A stretch of 64,000 nt of DNA, taken from Sphaerisporangium siamense. GTDB taxonomy: Bacteria; Actinomycetota; Actinomycetes; Streptosporangiales; Streptosporangiaceae. The notes under the pieces were generated by a model, which was not told where the DNA came from, ran no database searches, and saw only the letters and a program-made list of their open reading frames with translations. The stretch spans positions 3,534,001 to 3,598,000 of the forward strand of contig NZ_JACHND010000001.1 in NCBI RefSeq assembly GCF_014205275.1. Reading direction: 5' to 3'. The stretch's first letter is position 1. Every line of letters begins with the position of its first letter. The position numbers and the translations under genes are program-made. Below, in pieces: positions 27,475 to 36,659 of the stretch.

Positions 27475-28719
27475 CTAGGACGTCAGGGCGCACCGTCCCC
27501 GGTCCTCCTTGACCGGGCCCTCCGCGTTCGGGCGGACGTCGAAGTCGAAGATCGCGGTCGGGATGTAGAGCGAGCAGCAGGCGTTCGGCGCGTCCACCAC
27601 CTCGCTGATGCGGCCCTCGATCGGCGCCGCGCCGAGCAGCAGGTACGCCTGCTCGCCCGAGTAGCCCCACTTCTTGAGGTACTCGATCGCGTTCAGGCAC
27701 GCCCGGCGGTAGGCGATCGTCGCGTCCAGGTAGTGGTTCGTGCCCGACTCGTCGACCGAGATGCCGACGAAGGACAGGAACTCCGAGTACCGCGGCTCGA
27801 CGTTGCCCGGCAGGAAGACCGGGTTGGAGGTCACGCCGTACTTCTCCATGCCGCCCTTGATGAGGTCGACGTGGAAGTCGATGAACCCGCCCATCTCGAT
27901 CGCGCCGCAGAAGGTGATCTCACCCTCTCCCTGGCTGAAGTGCAGGTCGCCCACCGACAGGTTGGCGCCGTCCACGAACACCGGGCAGAAGACCCGCGCG
28001 CCGCGGGAGAAGTTCTTGATGTCCTGGTTGCCGCCGTGCTCGCGGGGCGGCACCGTGCGGGCCCCCTCGGCGAGCACGCGCTCGGCCGCGTCGCCGCTCG
28101 CCGTCCCCGCCAGGCCCCCGTGCGGCTGCGGCGGCCAGGCCAGCGGCGGGACGCGTCCGGGGTCGGTGTCGATGAGCGCGCGCTCCCGCCGGTTCCAGGT
28201 GGCGAGCAGGTCCGCCGACGGCGCCGTGCCGAACAGGCCCGGGTGGGTGATGCCCGCGAATCTGACCCCGGGCAGGTGCCGGGAGGTCGCGTAGAGGCCG
28301 TGGAAGTCCCAGACCGCCTTGGACGCGCCGGGGAAGTGCTCGGTGAGGAAGCTGCCGCCGTTCTCCTTGGCGAAGACGCCGGTGTAGCCCCAGCCCTGGC
28401 CGGCGACGGCGCCCGACTGCTGCGGGATCGGGCCGAGGTCGAGGATGTCGACGATCAGCAGGTCGCCGGGCTCGGCGCCCTCGATCGCGACGGGCCCGCT
28501 GAGCATGTGCGGGACGGTCAGGTCGGCGTCGCGCACGTCGTCGGCGGAGTCGTTGTCGCCGATCTGGGCGTCGGTCCAGTCCCGGCACTCCATCCGGAAC
28601 TCCGCGCCCGCCCGTACCGTGACGACGGCGGGGATGTCCGGGTGCCAGCGGTTGTGGCCGGGCACTTCCTGGTCCCGCATGGAGCGTGTCTGGTCGACGC
28701 TGAACACGACCTCGGGCAT
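27475..28719 (-). CDS. fmdA: Formamidase
   Basis: The 414-residue product matches the acetamidase/formamidase family, which hydrolyses formamide to formate and ammonia. Characteristic stretches include the start VVFSVDQTRSM, GHNRWHPDIP, FPGASKAVWDFHG, FCPVFVDGANLSVGDLHFSQ and EITFCGAIEMGG, with the conserved Glu and Cys of the nitrilase-unrelated FmdA fold. Length is as expected. AGGAGG precedes the ATG. The FmdB zinc ribbon gene lies 24 bases upstream in the same direction, the usual fmdB-fmdA order. Likely role: use of formamide or related amides as nitrogen source. Confidence 0.93.
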   Translation of the reverse strand: MPEVVFSVDQTRSMRDQEVPGHNRWHPDIPAVVTVRAGAEFRMECRDWTDAQIGDNDSADDVRDADLTVPHMLSGPVAIEGAEPGDLLIVDILDLGPIPQQSGAVAGQGWGYTGVFAKENGGSFLTEHFPGASKAVWDFHGLYATSRHLPGVRFAGITHPGLFGTAPSADLLATWNRRERALIDTDPGRVPPLAWPPQPHGGLAGTASGDAAERVLAEGARTVPPREHGGNQDIKNFSRGARVFCPVFVDGANLSVGDLHFSQGEGEITFCGAIEMGGFIDFHVDLIKGGMEKYGVTSNPVFLPGNVEPRYSEFLSFVGISVDESGTNHYLDATIAYRRACLNAIEYLKKWGYSGEQAYLLLGAAPIEGRISEVVDAPNACCSLYIPTAIFDFDVRPNAEGPVKEDRGRCALTS

Positions 28720-28743
28720 GGCTGCCTCCTGGGTGGGTCTCGG

Positions 28744-28983
28744 TCAGACGGGCCGCCGTCCCGGCGGCACGCCGGAGACGATCTCGGGCGCGTCACGGCT
28801 GCGCTCCTCCCGCGCGAACGCGTCGGCCACCGCCGGGTCCAGACGGCCCAGGTGCGGCGCGCAGAACACCCGCCGCGCGGCGCACCGGCATTCCGGGCAG
28901 GTGTGGCGGGCGGACGCCGTTCCCATGGGCAGCGTCACCTCGAACGGCCCGCATTCTGGACAAAGAAATTGATATGTCGCCAT
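28744..28983 (-). CDS. fmdB: FmdB family zinc ribbon protein
   Basis: The 79-residue protein has two CxxC knuckles (FLCPECG and HTCPEC) that build the zinc ribbon of the FmdB family, proposed to regulate or assist the amidase. MATYQFLCPECG is the family start and the ATG at 28983 has AAAGGA 5 bases upstream, so the longer upstream frame is rejected. It is the first gene of the fmdBA pair. Confidence 0.88.
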   Translation of the reverse strand: MATYQFLCPECGPFEVTLPMGTASARHTCPECRCAARRVFCAPHLGRLDPAVADAFAREERSRDAPEIVSGVPPGRRPV

Positions 28984-29086
28984 AGCATTCCTTTGGCCGC
29001 GTTTCGGGCATTTAGCCCATATTCCCCTGTACGCCTTTCCTGCCCCCCGTGTCAAGGGCGGGCCCCGCCGGCCGTACGGGGCGGGG

Positions 29087-29653
29087 CTAGAGGAACTGGT
29101 CGGCGACGACCGCGGCCACCGTGCAGCCGACCGCGACGCTGAGCAGCCAGAAGCCCCAGCGGATGAGGACGTATTTGCGGTGCGCGATGCGGCTCAGCTT
29201 GCGGAGCTGGTCGGAGACCTGCCGCAGGTCCGGGCGCGCCGCGCCGAGCAGGGCGGACGCCAGCGACCGCACCGACTCGAAGCGCGCGATGTCCCCGTAG
29301 TACGACGCGATCGAGGGCTTCGCCGCGCGCCGCGTACCGGTCCTCGGGTAGACCGCCCCGGACAGGCACGCGAGCGCGCCGAGCGCGGCGGCCACACCGG
29401 TCCACCACAGCCACTCCACGGCGTTCGACAGGTCGTACGGCGACCAGTCGCCCGCGAACAGCCCTCCGGCGACCGCGCCCAGCCCGACCCCGGCGACACC
29501 CAGCAGCACCTGCGCCTTGGCGTCCGCCCTGTTGATCTCATCGCGGACCTCCGCCATCAGCCTGCCCGCGTGGGCGAGGGCGGCCGACTCCGCCTCCCCG
29601 CGCGCGGCCGGCGCCTCGCGGCCTGCCCCCGCGTTCCTCAGGCGACGTAGCAC
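29087..29653 (-). CDS. Pycsar effector-type membrane protein (PycTM / DUF5706 like)
   Basis: The 188-residue protein carries the segment EINRADAKAQVLLGVAGVGLG (around residues 38-58), which matches the start of the Pycsar effector transmembrane domain, followed by a second helix (WLWWTGVAAALGALACLSG), a soluble helical stretch with SYYGDIARFESVRSLA, and a C-terminal helix. In Pycsar defence such proteins open or damage the inner membrane when bound by cCMP or cUMP. No cyclase gene is nearby, so this copy is an orphan and its trigger is unknown. The GTG at 29653 has GGAG 7 bases before; upstream codons look non-coding. Confidence 0.75.
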   Translation of the reverse strand: MLRRLRNAGAGREAPAARGEAESAALAHAGRLMAEVRDEINRADAKAQVLLGVAGVGLGAVAGGLFAGDWSPYDLSNAVEWLWWTGVAAALGALACLSGAVYPRTGTRRAAKPSIASYYGDIARFESVRSLASALLGAARPDLRQVSDQLRKLSRIAHRKYVLIRWGFWLLSVAVGCTVAAVVADQFL

Positions 29654-29816
29654 GTTCTGGCTCCACTCCTCCGGACGGCCGCCGCCGACCAGCGGCAGGC
29701 ATATGGTGAACCGCACGTAACGCGGGCGAGCATGCCATGCGGCGGCGACGGCCGTACAGGAGGATCGGCGCACTCGGCCTGGTTCGCCGTGGGCGTGCGG
29801 AGGTGCGGGAGGGCGC

Positions 29817-30965
29817 ATGCCGATGGATCTGACCGCCGTGATCGGCGGGATCGCACTGGTAGATCACCATGTGCACGGCGCGCTGCGGGAGGTGGTCGGG
29901 CGGCCGGAGTTCGAAGGCATGCTCACCGAGTCGGACCGGCCGGTTCCGCCGTGGATGACGCAGATGGACTCCCAGCTCGGGTTCGCGGTCCGCCGGCACT
30001 GCGCGCCGCTGCTCGGGCTGGAGCCGTCGGCGGGCGCGGGCGACTACTGGGCCGCCAGGTCCGCGCGCGAGCCGGAGGAGCTGGCCCGCCTGTTCCTGCG
30101 GGCGAGCGGCACCGGCCACTGGCTGGTGGAGACCGGGTACAAGGGCGGCATGCTCCTCGGACCGGCCGGCATGGCGGCGGCCGGGGGAGCCGAGGCCCGC
30201 GAGATCGTCCGCCTGGAGTCCCTGCTGGAGGAGGTCGCGCCCGGGGCCACGGCGGCGGGCCTGCGGGACGCCTTCCGCGCGGCGCTGCGCGCCCGGTGCG
30301 CGGAGCCGGGAGTGGCGGGGCTGAAGAGCGTCGTGGCCTACCGCCACGGCTTCGACTTCGACCCCGCCCCGCCCGGCGACGCCGAGGTCGCCGGCGCGGC
30401 GGGCCGCTGGCTGCGGCGGATCGCCGCGGGCGCGGCGCCGCGCGTCACCGACCCGGCGCTGCTGCGCATGGCGCTGTGGGAGGCCGTGCGGACCGGGCTG
30501 CCCCTGCAACTGCACGCCGGGTACGGCGACCCGGACATCGAGCTGCACCGCTGCGACCCGCTGCTCCTCACCCGCTGGCTGCGTGCCGTCGAGCCGACCG
30601 GCACGGCGGTCCTTCTGCTGCACTGCTACCCGTACCACCGCGGCGCGGGCTACCTCGCCCAGGCGTTCCCGCACGTGTACTTCGACGCGGGCCTGGCGAT
30701 CAACCATACGGGCGCGCGTTCGGCCGCCGTGGTCGCCGAGACCCTGGAGCTCGCCCCCTTCGCCAAGATCCTCTACTCCTCGGACGCGTGGGGGCCGCCG
30801 GAGCTGCACTACCTCGGCGCGCTGCTGTGGCGCCGGGGCATGACGCGCGCCCTGACGGCCTGGGTGGAGGAGGGCGAGTGGACGGCGGCGGACGCGGCCC
30901 GGGTCGCGATCATGATCGGCCGTGACAACGCCGCCCGTCTCTACGGCCTCGATCCCACCGGCTGA
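29817..30965 (+). CDS. Amidohydrolase family 2 protein (FluG N-terminal like)
   Basis: The 382-residue protein has the metal-binding HHVHG at residues 17-21 (DHHVHG), a His in LQLHAGYGD, HCYPYH, and the late SSDAWG Asp, the layout of amidohydrolases related to the FluG N-terminal domain. It lacks the glutamine synthetase domain of FluG. Substrate is unknown; members near glutamine synthetase genes act in gamma-glutamyl amide breakdown. Divergent from the Pycsar-type gene. The start ATG at 29817 or 29823 cannot be decided; an AGG lies upstream. Confidence 0.85.
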   Translation: MPMDLTAVIGGIALVDHHVHGALREVVGRPEFEGMLTESDRPVPPWMTQMDSQLGFAVRRHCAPLLGLEPSAGAGDYWAARSAREPEELARLFLRASGTGHWLVETGYKGGMLLGPAGMAAAGGAEAREIVRLESLLEEVAPGATAAGLRDAFRAALRARCAEPGVAGLKSVVAYRHGFDFDPAPPGDAEVAGAAGRWLRRIAAGAAPRVTDPALLRMALWEAVRTGLPLQLHAGYGDPDIELHRCDPLLLTRWLRAVEPTGTAVLLLHCYPYHRGAGYLAQAFPHVYFDAGLAINHTGARSAAVVAETLELAPFAKILYSSDAWGPPELHYLGALLWRRGMTRALTAWVEEGEWTAADAARVAIMIGRDNAARLYGLDPTG

Positions 30966-30979
30966 GCGTCGCCCGTGGG

Positions 30980-33061
30980 TCACATGCCGAGGGAGCGTTT
31001 GAGGAAGTCGAGCTGCAGGTGCAGCAGGTTCTCGGCGACGGCGTCCTGGGCGACCATGTGGGTGACGCCGGTCAGCGGCAGGACGGTGTGCGGACGCCCG
31101 GCGGCGGTGAGGGCGGCCGAGAGCCGCAGCGTGTGCGCGGCCACCACGTTGTCGTCGGCGAGGCCCTGGATCAGCATGAGCGGCCGCGTCAGGTTCGGCG
31201 CGTCGTCGATCAGCGAGGTGCGCCGGTAGACGTCGGGATGCACGTCCGGGTGGCCGAGGTACCGCTCCTTCCAGTAGGTGTCGTACAGCCCCTGGTCGGT
31301 GGGCGCGGCCCCGGCCACCGCGGCGTGGAAGACGTCCGGCCGCCGCAGCACGGCCAGCGCGGCGAGGAAACCGCCGAACGACCAGCCGCGGATGCCCACC
31401 CGGCTCAGGTCCAGGTCGGAGTGGCGCTCCGCCGCCGCGCGCAGCGCCGCGACCTGGTCCTCCAGCACCGGGGTGGCGAGGTCGCCCCACACCGTCCGCT
31501 CCCAGGCCGGCCCGCGGTTCGGCGTGCCCCGGCCGTCGGCGACGACCACGGCGAAGCCCTGCTCGGCGAACCACTGCGCGACCAGCGTCCACCAGGTCCG
31601 CGCGGCCACGACGAGCTGCGTCGCCGGCCCGCCGTAGGGATCCATGAGCACGGGCAGCTTGCGCGAGCCGGGCACGTGCCACGAGGGGAACAGCACCGCC
31701 GTGCGCAGCTCGCGCTCACCGGCCCGCATCAGCTCGACCCGCGGGGTGAGCACGGGCTTCTCGGTGAGCGAGGCGATCCCGGCGACGCGGCGGCCTTCGC
31801 GGTGGACGTCCACGAGCACGCCGTCGTGGGCCAGGGACCGCGCCGCCACGACCAGCGTGCCGGCGCCGAGCACCCCCTCGTACACGCCGGGCGAGGTGGT
31901 GACCCGCCGCACCCCGTCCGCGGGGGAGTACGTCCACAGGTGGCGCTCGGTCGGCTCGTCGGTGGCCGCGAACAGCACCGTGTCGCCGTCGGCGCCCAGC
32001 ACCTCGCCGACCTGCAGGCCGGGCGGCGTGACCGGCTCGCCGCCCACGACCAGGCGCCGGGTGTCCTCGGAGTCCGCCGCCCACACGAGCGCGCCGGAGG
32101 CGGTGAGCGCCGGGGTGCCGCGCACGATCTCGACCCAGGCGGGGTCGCGGTCCTCGCGGACCACGGTCGTGGCCCCGGTGCCGGGGTCCACGCGCAGGAC
32201 CCGCGCGGTGCGCTGGTCGCGGCTCTGCACGGTGACGAGCAGGGACGTCCCCCAGAACACCGAGACGACGTACTCGAACGCCTCCCGGTCCCAGTCGACG
32301 GCCACGCGGGAGCCGTCGAGGCCGACCAGCCAGAGGGTGACGTCGGAGTTGGCCTTGCCCGCCTGCGGGTAGGCCATGCGGCGCGGCGGCGCGGCCGGGT
32401 CGGCGGGGTCGGAGATGTACCACCGTTCGAGCGCGGCGTCGTCGACGCGGGCGACGAGCAGGCGCGAGCCGTCCGGCGACCACCAGAAGCCCCGGTCCCG
32501 GCCCATCTCCTCGGCGGCGATGTGCTCGGCGAGCCCGTAGACCACCTCGTCGCCGTCGGGGGCGGCCAGCGTCCGGGCGCCCGTGCCGTCCAGGTCCACG
32601 ACCCGCAGCGCGCCCCCGGCCACGTACGCCAGGCGGGTCCCCGACGGGTCGGGGCGGGGGTCGACGACCGGGCCGGGCACGTCCAGCTCGGCGGGCACGG
32701 CCGCCGGGTCGTCGAGGGCGACCGTGTACAGCCGTCCGGACAGCGCGAACGCGGCGACGCGCGCGGCGGCGTCCGTCGCGTACGCCACGATGCCCCCGGA
32801 CTGCTCCCGGGAGCGTTCGCGGCGGACCTTCTCCACCTCGGGCACCTCACCGGCGGCCTCCAGCGTCGCCGGGTCGGCGACGAGCCGCTCCTCGCCGGTC
32901 GCGACGTCGAGGATCCACAGCCGCTCGACGGGGTCGTCCCCGGCGCCGGTCCTGATGAACGTCACGGCGCCGCCGTCGGGGGAGACGGCGAACCGGCGCG
33001 GGGTGCCGAGCCGGAAGCGTCGGGTGCGGGCGAACTGTCGGGGAAAGTTCGGTTCGGTCAT
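30980..33061 (-). CDS. S9 family prolyl oligopeptidase / dipeptidyl peptidase
   Basis: The 693-residue enzyme has an N-terminal beta-propeller (start FPRQFARTRRFRLGTPRRF) and a C-terminal alpha/beta-hydrolase with the nucleophile in GWSFGGF, the acid in GLADDNV and the His in GVTHM, the DPP4-like S9 triad. No signal peptide is visible, so it is cytoplasmic and likely degrades oligopeptides. The ATG at 33061 (MTEPNFPRQ) fits homologous starts; an ATG at 33067 is also possible, and neither has a good ribosome site. It converges on the amidohydrolase. Confidence 0.9.
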   Translation of the reverse strand: MTEPNFPRQFARTRRFRLGTPRRFAVSPDGGAVTFIRTGAGDDPVERLWILDVATGEERLVADPATLEAAGEVPEVEKVRRERSREQSGGIVAYATDAAARVAAFALSGRLYTVALDDPAAVPAELDVPGPVVDPRPDPSGTRLAYVAGGALRVVDLDGTGARTLAAPDGDEVVYGLAEHIAAEEMGRDRGFWWSPDGSRLLVARVDDAALERWYISDPADPAAPPRRMAYPQAGKANSDVTLWLVGLDGSRVAVDWDREAFEYVVSVFWGTSLLVTVQSRDQRTARVLRVDPGTGATTVVREDRDPAWVEIVRGTPALTASGALVWAADSEDTRRLVVGGEPVTPPGLQVGEVLGADGDTVLFAATDEPTERHLWTYSPADGVRRVTTSPGVYEGVLGAGTLVVAARSLAHDGVLVDVHREGRRVAGIASLTEKPVLTPRVELMRAGERELRTAVLFPSWHVPGSRKLPVLMDPYGGPATQLVVAARTWWTLVAQWFAEQGFAVVVADGRGTPNRGPAWERTVWGDLATPVLEDQVAALRAAAERHSDLDLSRVGIRGWSFGGFLAALAVLRRPDVFHAAVAGAAPTDQGLYDTYWKERYLGHPDVHPDVYRRTSLIDDAPNLTRPLMLIQGLADDNVVAAHTLRLSAALTAAGRPHTVLPLTGVTHMVAQDAVAENLLHLQLDFLKRSLGM

Positions 33062-33133
33062 GCCTGGCATGCTCGCAGAGGACATGGGCCTGGATCTAAT
33101 GGATTTTGGGCGTTTGCCCAGGTCGGAGGGATA

Positions 33134-34354
33134 TCAGCCCCGGGTGAGGACGAAGTCGTCCTCGTCGTCCCCCTCGCCGACCGATCCGACCGCCCAGAGG
33201 CGGGTCGACCCCGGCACGCGGGCGAGCGCCACCCTGCGGATGTAATGGCTCTTCTCGTACTGCTGGTCCTCGCGCCGCTCGCGCAGCGCGGGCCCGTACG
33301 ACGGCGTCCACGCGCGGCCGTCGAAGTGCAGGAACAGCGGCCGCTCCGGCAGGGAGGCGTCCACGCCGCCGATCCAGACGTCGCGGGGGCCGTACGCCGT
33401 GACGTCGAGCAGTTCTCCCTTGGAGACCGCGACGTCCACGCGCCGCCAGGACGAGCCGTCGAAGTGGAGCAGCAGCGGGGTTTCGCCCCCGCCGTCCTCG
33501 GCGACCACCTTGCCCACCGCCCACACGTCGGACGGCGTGACCGCGGCGACGCCCTGGAGGTACCCGCCGGTGATCCTGGGCACCTGTGCGCGCTCCCAGG
33601 ACCGGACGTCCGTGCCGGAGACGGCGGCGCCGTGCCAGATCATCGGCGTTTCCCCGCTGATCCTTCCGGAGGCGGCCGGCGCGTTGGAGCCGACCGCCCA
33701 CACGTGCCCCGGCGCGGTGGTGAGGGCGGTGAAGACGCCGTCGGCGCGCAGCGCCGTGCGGAACCGCGTCCCCGTCCAGCGCAGGATCTGCCCCTGCGTG
33801 TCGTTGCGCGCCGTGAACCAGGCGCCGGCCGGGCCGGTGGAGACCCCGGTGAGGGAATAGTCCTCGGCGACGCCGAAGGGCTGCCACCCGTGCCACCGTG
33901 TCCCGTCCCAGCGCGCCGCGTACGGACTGTCGGCGTTTCCGACGATCCACGCGTCGCGCGGGCCGGCCGCGCTCACGCCGACCAGATGCCAGACGTCCTC
34001 ACCGGCAACCGCCGACTCCGTCCAGCGGGCGCCGTCCCAGTGCAGCAGCGCGGGGGCTCCTTCTCTGTCCTCGGCGCTGCGCTGGTAGCCGACCGCCCAG
34101 ACGTCCCGCGGGCCGGTCGCCGCGACGCCGAGCAGCGCCGAGGCCCACCCCAACCGGACGTCGCCGGTGAGCCTCCACTCCGAGGGCGGCAGGGACGGCG
34201 AGAGCGTGGGTGCGGGGGTGGGGGTGGGCGAGGCGGACGGCGCGGTGGCCATGGGCGGTCTGGGCGCGGAGGACCCCTCGGCGGGGAGGCCGCCGCCGCT
34301 GCACGAGGTCACAAGGGCCAGGCAGGCGAGCGCGACGGGCAGGCTTCTCCTCAT
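33134..34354 (-). CDS. Secreted lipoprotein with DVWAVG beta-propeller-like repeats
   Basis: The 406-residue protein has a lipoprotein signal (LALVTSC, Cys about residue 18), a Pro/Ser/Thr linker and about seven repeats of roughly 45 residues with the core GPRDVWAVG followed by a W-D-G-x-x-W strand pair. This is the pattern of a beta-propeller made of WD-like blades seen in actinomycete surface proteins. The function is unknown. It lies 72 bases upstream of the S9 peptidase gene, same direction. The ATG at 34354 starts the lipoprotein signal. Confidence 0.82.
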   Translation of the reverse strand: MRRSLPVALACLALVTSCSGGGLPAEGSSAPRPPMATAPSASPTPTPAPTLSPSLPPSEWRLTGDVRLGWASALLGVAATGPRDVWAVGYQRSAEDREGAPALLHWDGARWTESAVAGEDVWHLVGVSAAGPRDAWIVGNADSPYAARWDGTRWHGWQPFGVAEDYSLTGVSTGPAGAWFTARNDTQGQILRWTGTRFRTALRADGVFTALTTAPGHVWAVGSNAPAASGRISGETPMIWHGAAVSGTDVRSWERAQVPRITGGYLQGVAAVTPSDVWAVGKVVAEDGGGETPLLLHFDGSSWRRVDVAVSKGELLDVTAYGPRDVWIGGVDASLPERPLFLHFDGRAWTPSYGPALRERREDQQYEKSHYIRRVALARVPGSTRLWAVGSVGEGDDEDDFVLTRG

Positions 34355-34480
34355 GTCATGGCATGCTCGCAGGAAGTGACGCGGCCGCGCCAGCGAAACG
34401 GGCACCGGTGACGTCGCGAACCCCGCGCGGGTGAACCGCGGGCGACGTGACGGTGAACCGGCTGATCGCGGGTGGGAACG

Positions 34481-34518
34481 CGTACGGCTCGCGTGGTGGG
34501 GCTCACGCGAGCCGTACG
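34481..34518 (-). terminator. Perfect 15-bp hairpin downstream of the 98-residue gene
   Basis: Arms 34481-34495 and 34504-34518 are perfectly complementary over 15 bases around an 8-base loop. It is 125 bases past the stop of the minus-strand gene ending at 34644 and upstream of the lipoprotein gene, so it most likely ends transcription between them. No U tract follows. Confidence 0.55.
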
Positions 34519-34643
34519 GGCATGGGGAGGGGATTTCCGTGGCCACGCGGACACGGCCCGTGCGGTGGTCCCGGAATTGCGGAAATCCCCTGCGAAATGA
34601 TCACGAAAACCCCGGGAAAGGCCTGAGAAGGGCGCCGGCCTGG

Positions 34644-34940
34644 TCAGCGTCGCATTACGTGCAGGACGCTGGCGATGCGCTCGGCCGCGGTGACGATGTC
34701 GGAGGCGTGGCCGATGCGGCCGGCCCACGAGAGCCAGAACCACCATTCCCCGTCGGCGGCGTTGGCGGCCAGGACGTCCTCGGTGACGGTGGGGGCCATG
34801 GGGTTGATCACGCGGAGGCGGGGATACAGCCCGGTGCGCGCGGTCAGGCGTACCTGGAAGGCGTGGGCCTCCAATTGCGCGGCGAGTCGTTCCAGGTGGT
34901 CGAGGGCCGCGGCGGTCTCGCCTGATTCTGCCGTCTTCAT
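34644..34940 (-). CDS. Hypothetical 98-residue protein divergent from an XRE regulator
   Basis: The protein starts MKTAESGETAAALDHLERLA, with a helical first third, then a short beta section (LRVINPMAP, EWWFWLSWAGRIG) and a final helix (IVTAAERIASVLHVM). GGAG lies 7 bases before the ATG. No membrane helix or catalytic motif is seen. It shares a control region with the divergent XRE/phosphotransferase pair; such small proteins beside XRE regulators are frequent in this bacterial group, but I cannot assign a function. Confidence 0.75.
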   Translation of the reverse strand: MKTAESGETAAALDHLERLAAQLEAHAFQVRLTARTGLYPRLRVINPMAPTVTEDVLAANAADGEWWFWLSWAGRIGHASDIVTAAERIASVLHVMRR

Positions 34941-35039
34941 CGTGGTCTCCAGCGAGGGACAAGGTGACCGGATGGGGAACAGCCTGAACCCGGTCCCGCG
35001 TGGCGGCAATCCGAGCGAATCCACTGATAAGTGGAATAG

Positions 35040-35071
35040 CGTCGAAACGACGGGGGGTTTACGTGGAAACC
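35040..35071. promoter_or_regulatory. Two inverted repeats in the divergent control region
   Basis: CGTCG-AAA-CGACG (35040-35052) and GGTTT-ACGTGG-AAACC (35056-35071) lie side by side between the 98-residue gene and the XRE gene. They are candidate operators, possibly for the XRE regulator itself. Confidence 0.35.
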
Positions 35072-35177
35072 ACGCGGATGCCCGTGCATCAGTCCCATAA
35101 CGCTGTGGGGCCAAAGGTGCCGGGTCGTTAACATCGGGGAAACATAAGGCCAGGACTCCAGTGGCGGAGGCAAGGGT

Positions 35178-36659
35178 ATGGCCCGTGGAGAGCACTCCCC
35201 TGCATGCGCCAGGCGCTGGCGGGAACAGGCCGCGACGCAGGGGTGGAGCCTGTGGCAGACGGCCCAGGCCGTTCACGGCTGCTGCGGGGTGAGCCTGCTC
35301 AAGGCCCACCGTCTCGCGCGAGGCTGGTCGGCCCGCCAGGCCGTCGAAGAGCTGGAGCGCCTCTGCGAGGTCCATTCCCTCGGCCTGCCCCGGGCGAGCA
35401 TCGACCTGCTCAACGCCTGGGAGAACAACCGTGCCCGCCCCCGCCCCCAGACCATCGACCAGATCGCGCGGCTCTACTCCGCCAACGCCGTGCGCCTCGG
35501 CCTCGCCGCCGACTACTGCGACGACGGCGACTCCCGGCAGGTCGTGGTCGTGGCCGCCCACCACGCCGTCCCCGTCGAGGACGCCTTCGCCCACGTGCCG
35601 CGCGGCCCGGCCGCCGAGTCCGAGGACGAGGGGGAGCGCCGGGCCCTGTTCCACCAGGCGCTGCTCGGCGCCGGGTTCCCCCTGAACGGCCGCCTGCTGG
35701 CCGAGGTCGAGCGCACCCGCCAGGACATGGACCGCACGCTGGCGTCCGCCACCGTCAGCGAGGACCAGCTCGACCGCCTGGACGAACAGGTGCTGCGCTA
35801 CCGCCGCGAGTACATCAAGAGCGCGCCGCTGCCCATGCTCTACCGCCTCATGCTGGAGATCGGCGACGTGCGCAGGCTGGTCGCCGCCCGCCAGCCCGCC
35901 GTCGTCCAGCGCCGCCTGCTGAACGCCACCACGATGCTCGCCCTGCTGTCGGCCGACGCGCTCATGAAGCTCGGCGACACCCGGCAGGCCCACGCCTGGT
36001 ACGGCACGGCGCGCGCCGCCTCCGACGACGTGGGCGAGGTGCGGCTGCGCGCGCTCGTGCGGGCGCAGGAGGCCATGCTGCCGTACTACTACGGCGACCT
36101 GACCGAGACCGTGCGCCTGGCCCGCGAGGCCCGCATGCTCGCCGGGAACGCGCCGAGCTCCCCGGCGGCGCTCGGCGCGGCGGCCGAGGCGCGCGCCCTG
36201 GCCCGCATGGGCGAGCACCAGGCCGCCCGCGTGGCCCTGGCCGAGGCCGAGCGCATCTTCTCGCGCATGCCGCACGAGGACACCGACCACCTGGCGTTCC
36301 GCTTCTCCGAGCGGCGGCTGCAGTTCTACCGCATGGGCACCCTCATCGAGCTGGGCGAGGCCGCGCAGGTCCAGGAGTGGATCTCCCGGTCCGCCAGCCC
36401 GTACACCATCGACCCGGCGCTGGTCCTGCTCGACCAGGCGACCCACACCGCCCGGCACGGCGGCTACGACGAGGCCTGCGGGCTCGCCGAGCAGGCGCTC
36501 ACGCGGGTGCCCCCCGAGCACCGCACCTCGATCGTCGTCACCCGCGCCCGCGCCCTGCTGTCGATGATCCCGCGCGGCCATCGGCGAACACCCGCGGTGC
36601 GGCATCTGCACGACCTGCTCGCCGAGAGCGGCCCGCAGCTCGCCCTGGACCGCCGATGA
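35178..36659 (+). CDS. XRE family regulator with helical repeats
   Basis: The 493-residue protein has an N-terminal HTH-like region (TAQAVHGCCGVSLLKAHRLA and LNAWENNRARPRPQTIDQIA, residues about 25-105) and a long helical-repeat C-terminal part. GGAGG is 8 bases before the ATG. The stop overlaps the start of the phosphotransferase gene by 4 bases (ATGA), so the two are coupled. Such XRE-TPR proteins paired with APH-type kinases recur in Streptosporangiales; a role for the kinase in the regulatory circuit is inference. Confidence 0.85.
   Translation: MARGEHSPACARRWREQAATQGWSLWQTAQAVHGCCGVSLLKAHRLARGWSARQAVEELERLCEVHSLGLPRASIDLLNAWENNRARPRPQTIDQIARLYSANAVRLGLAADYCDDGDSRQVVVVAAHHAVPVEDAFAHVPRGPAAESEDEGERRALFHQALLGAGFPLNGRLLAEVERTRQDMDRTLASATVSEDQLDRLDEQVLRYRREYIKSAPLPMLYRLMLEIGDVRRLVAARQPAVVQRRLLNATTMLALLSADALMKLGDTRQAHAWYGTARAASDDVGEVRLRALVRAQEAMLPYYYGDLTETVRLAREARMLAGNAPSSPAALGAAAEARALARMGEHQAARVALAEAERIFSRMPHEDTDHLAFRFSERRLQFYRMGTLIELGEAAQVQEWISRSASPYTIDPALVLLDQATHTARHGGYDEACGLAEQALTRVPPEHRTSIVVTRARALLSMIPRGHRRTPAVRHLHDLLAESGPQLALDRR

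Noticed and set aside
29538..31682. Very long open frame on the minus strand (over 700 codons) and similar long frames opposite other genes
   Set aside because: They are arginine-, proline- and alanine-rich antisense shadows produced by GC-biased codon use; the overlapping real genes have clear families, ribosome sites and motifs.
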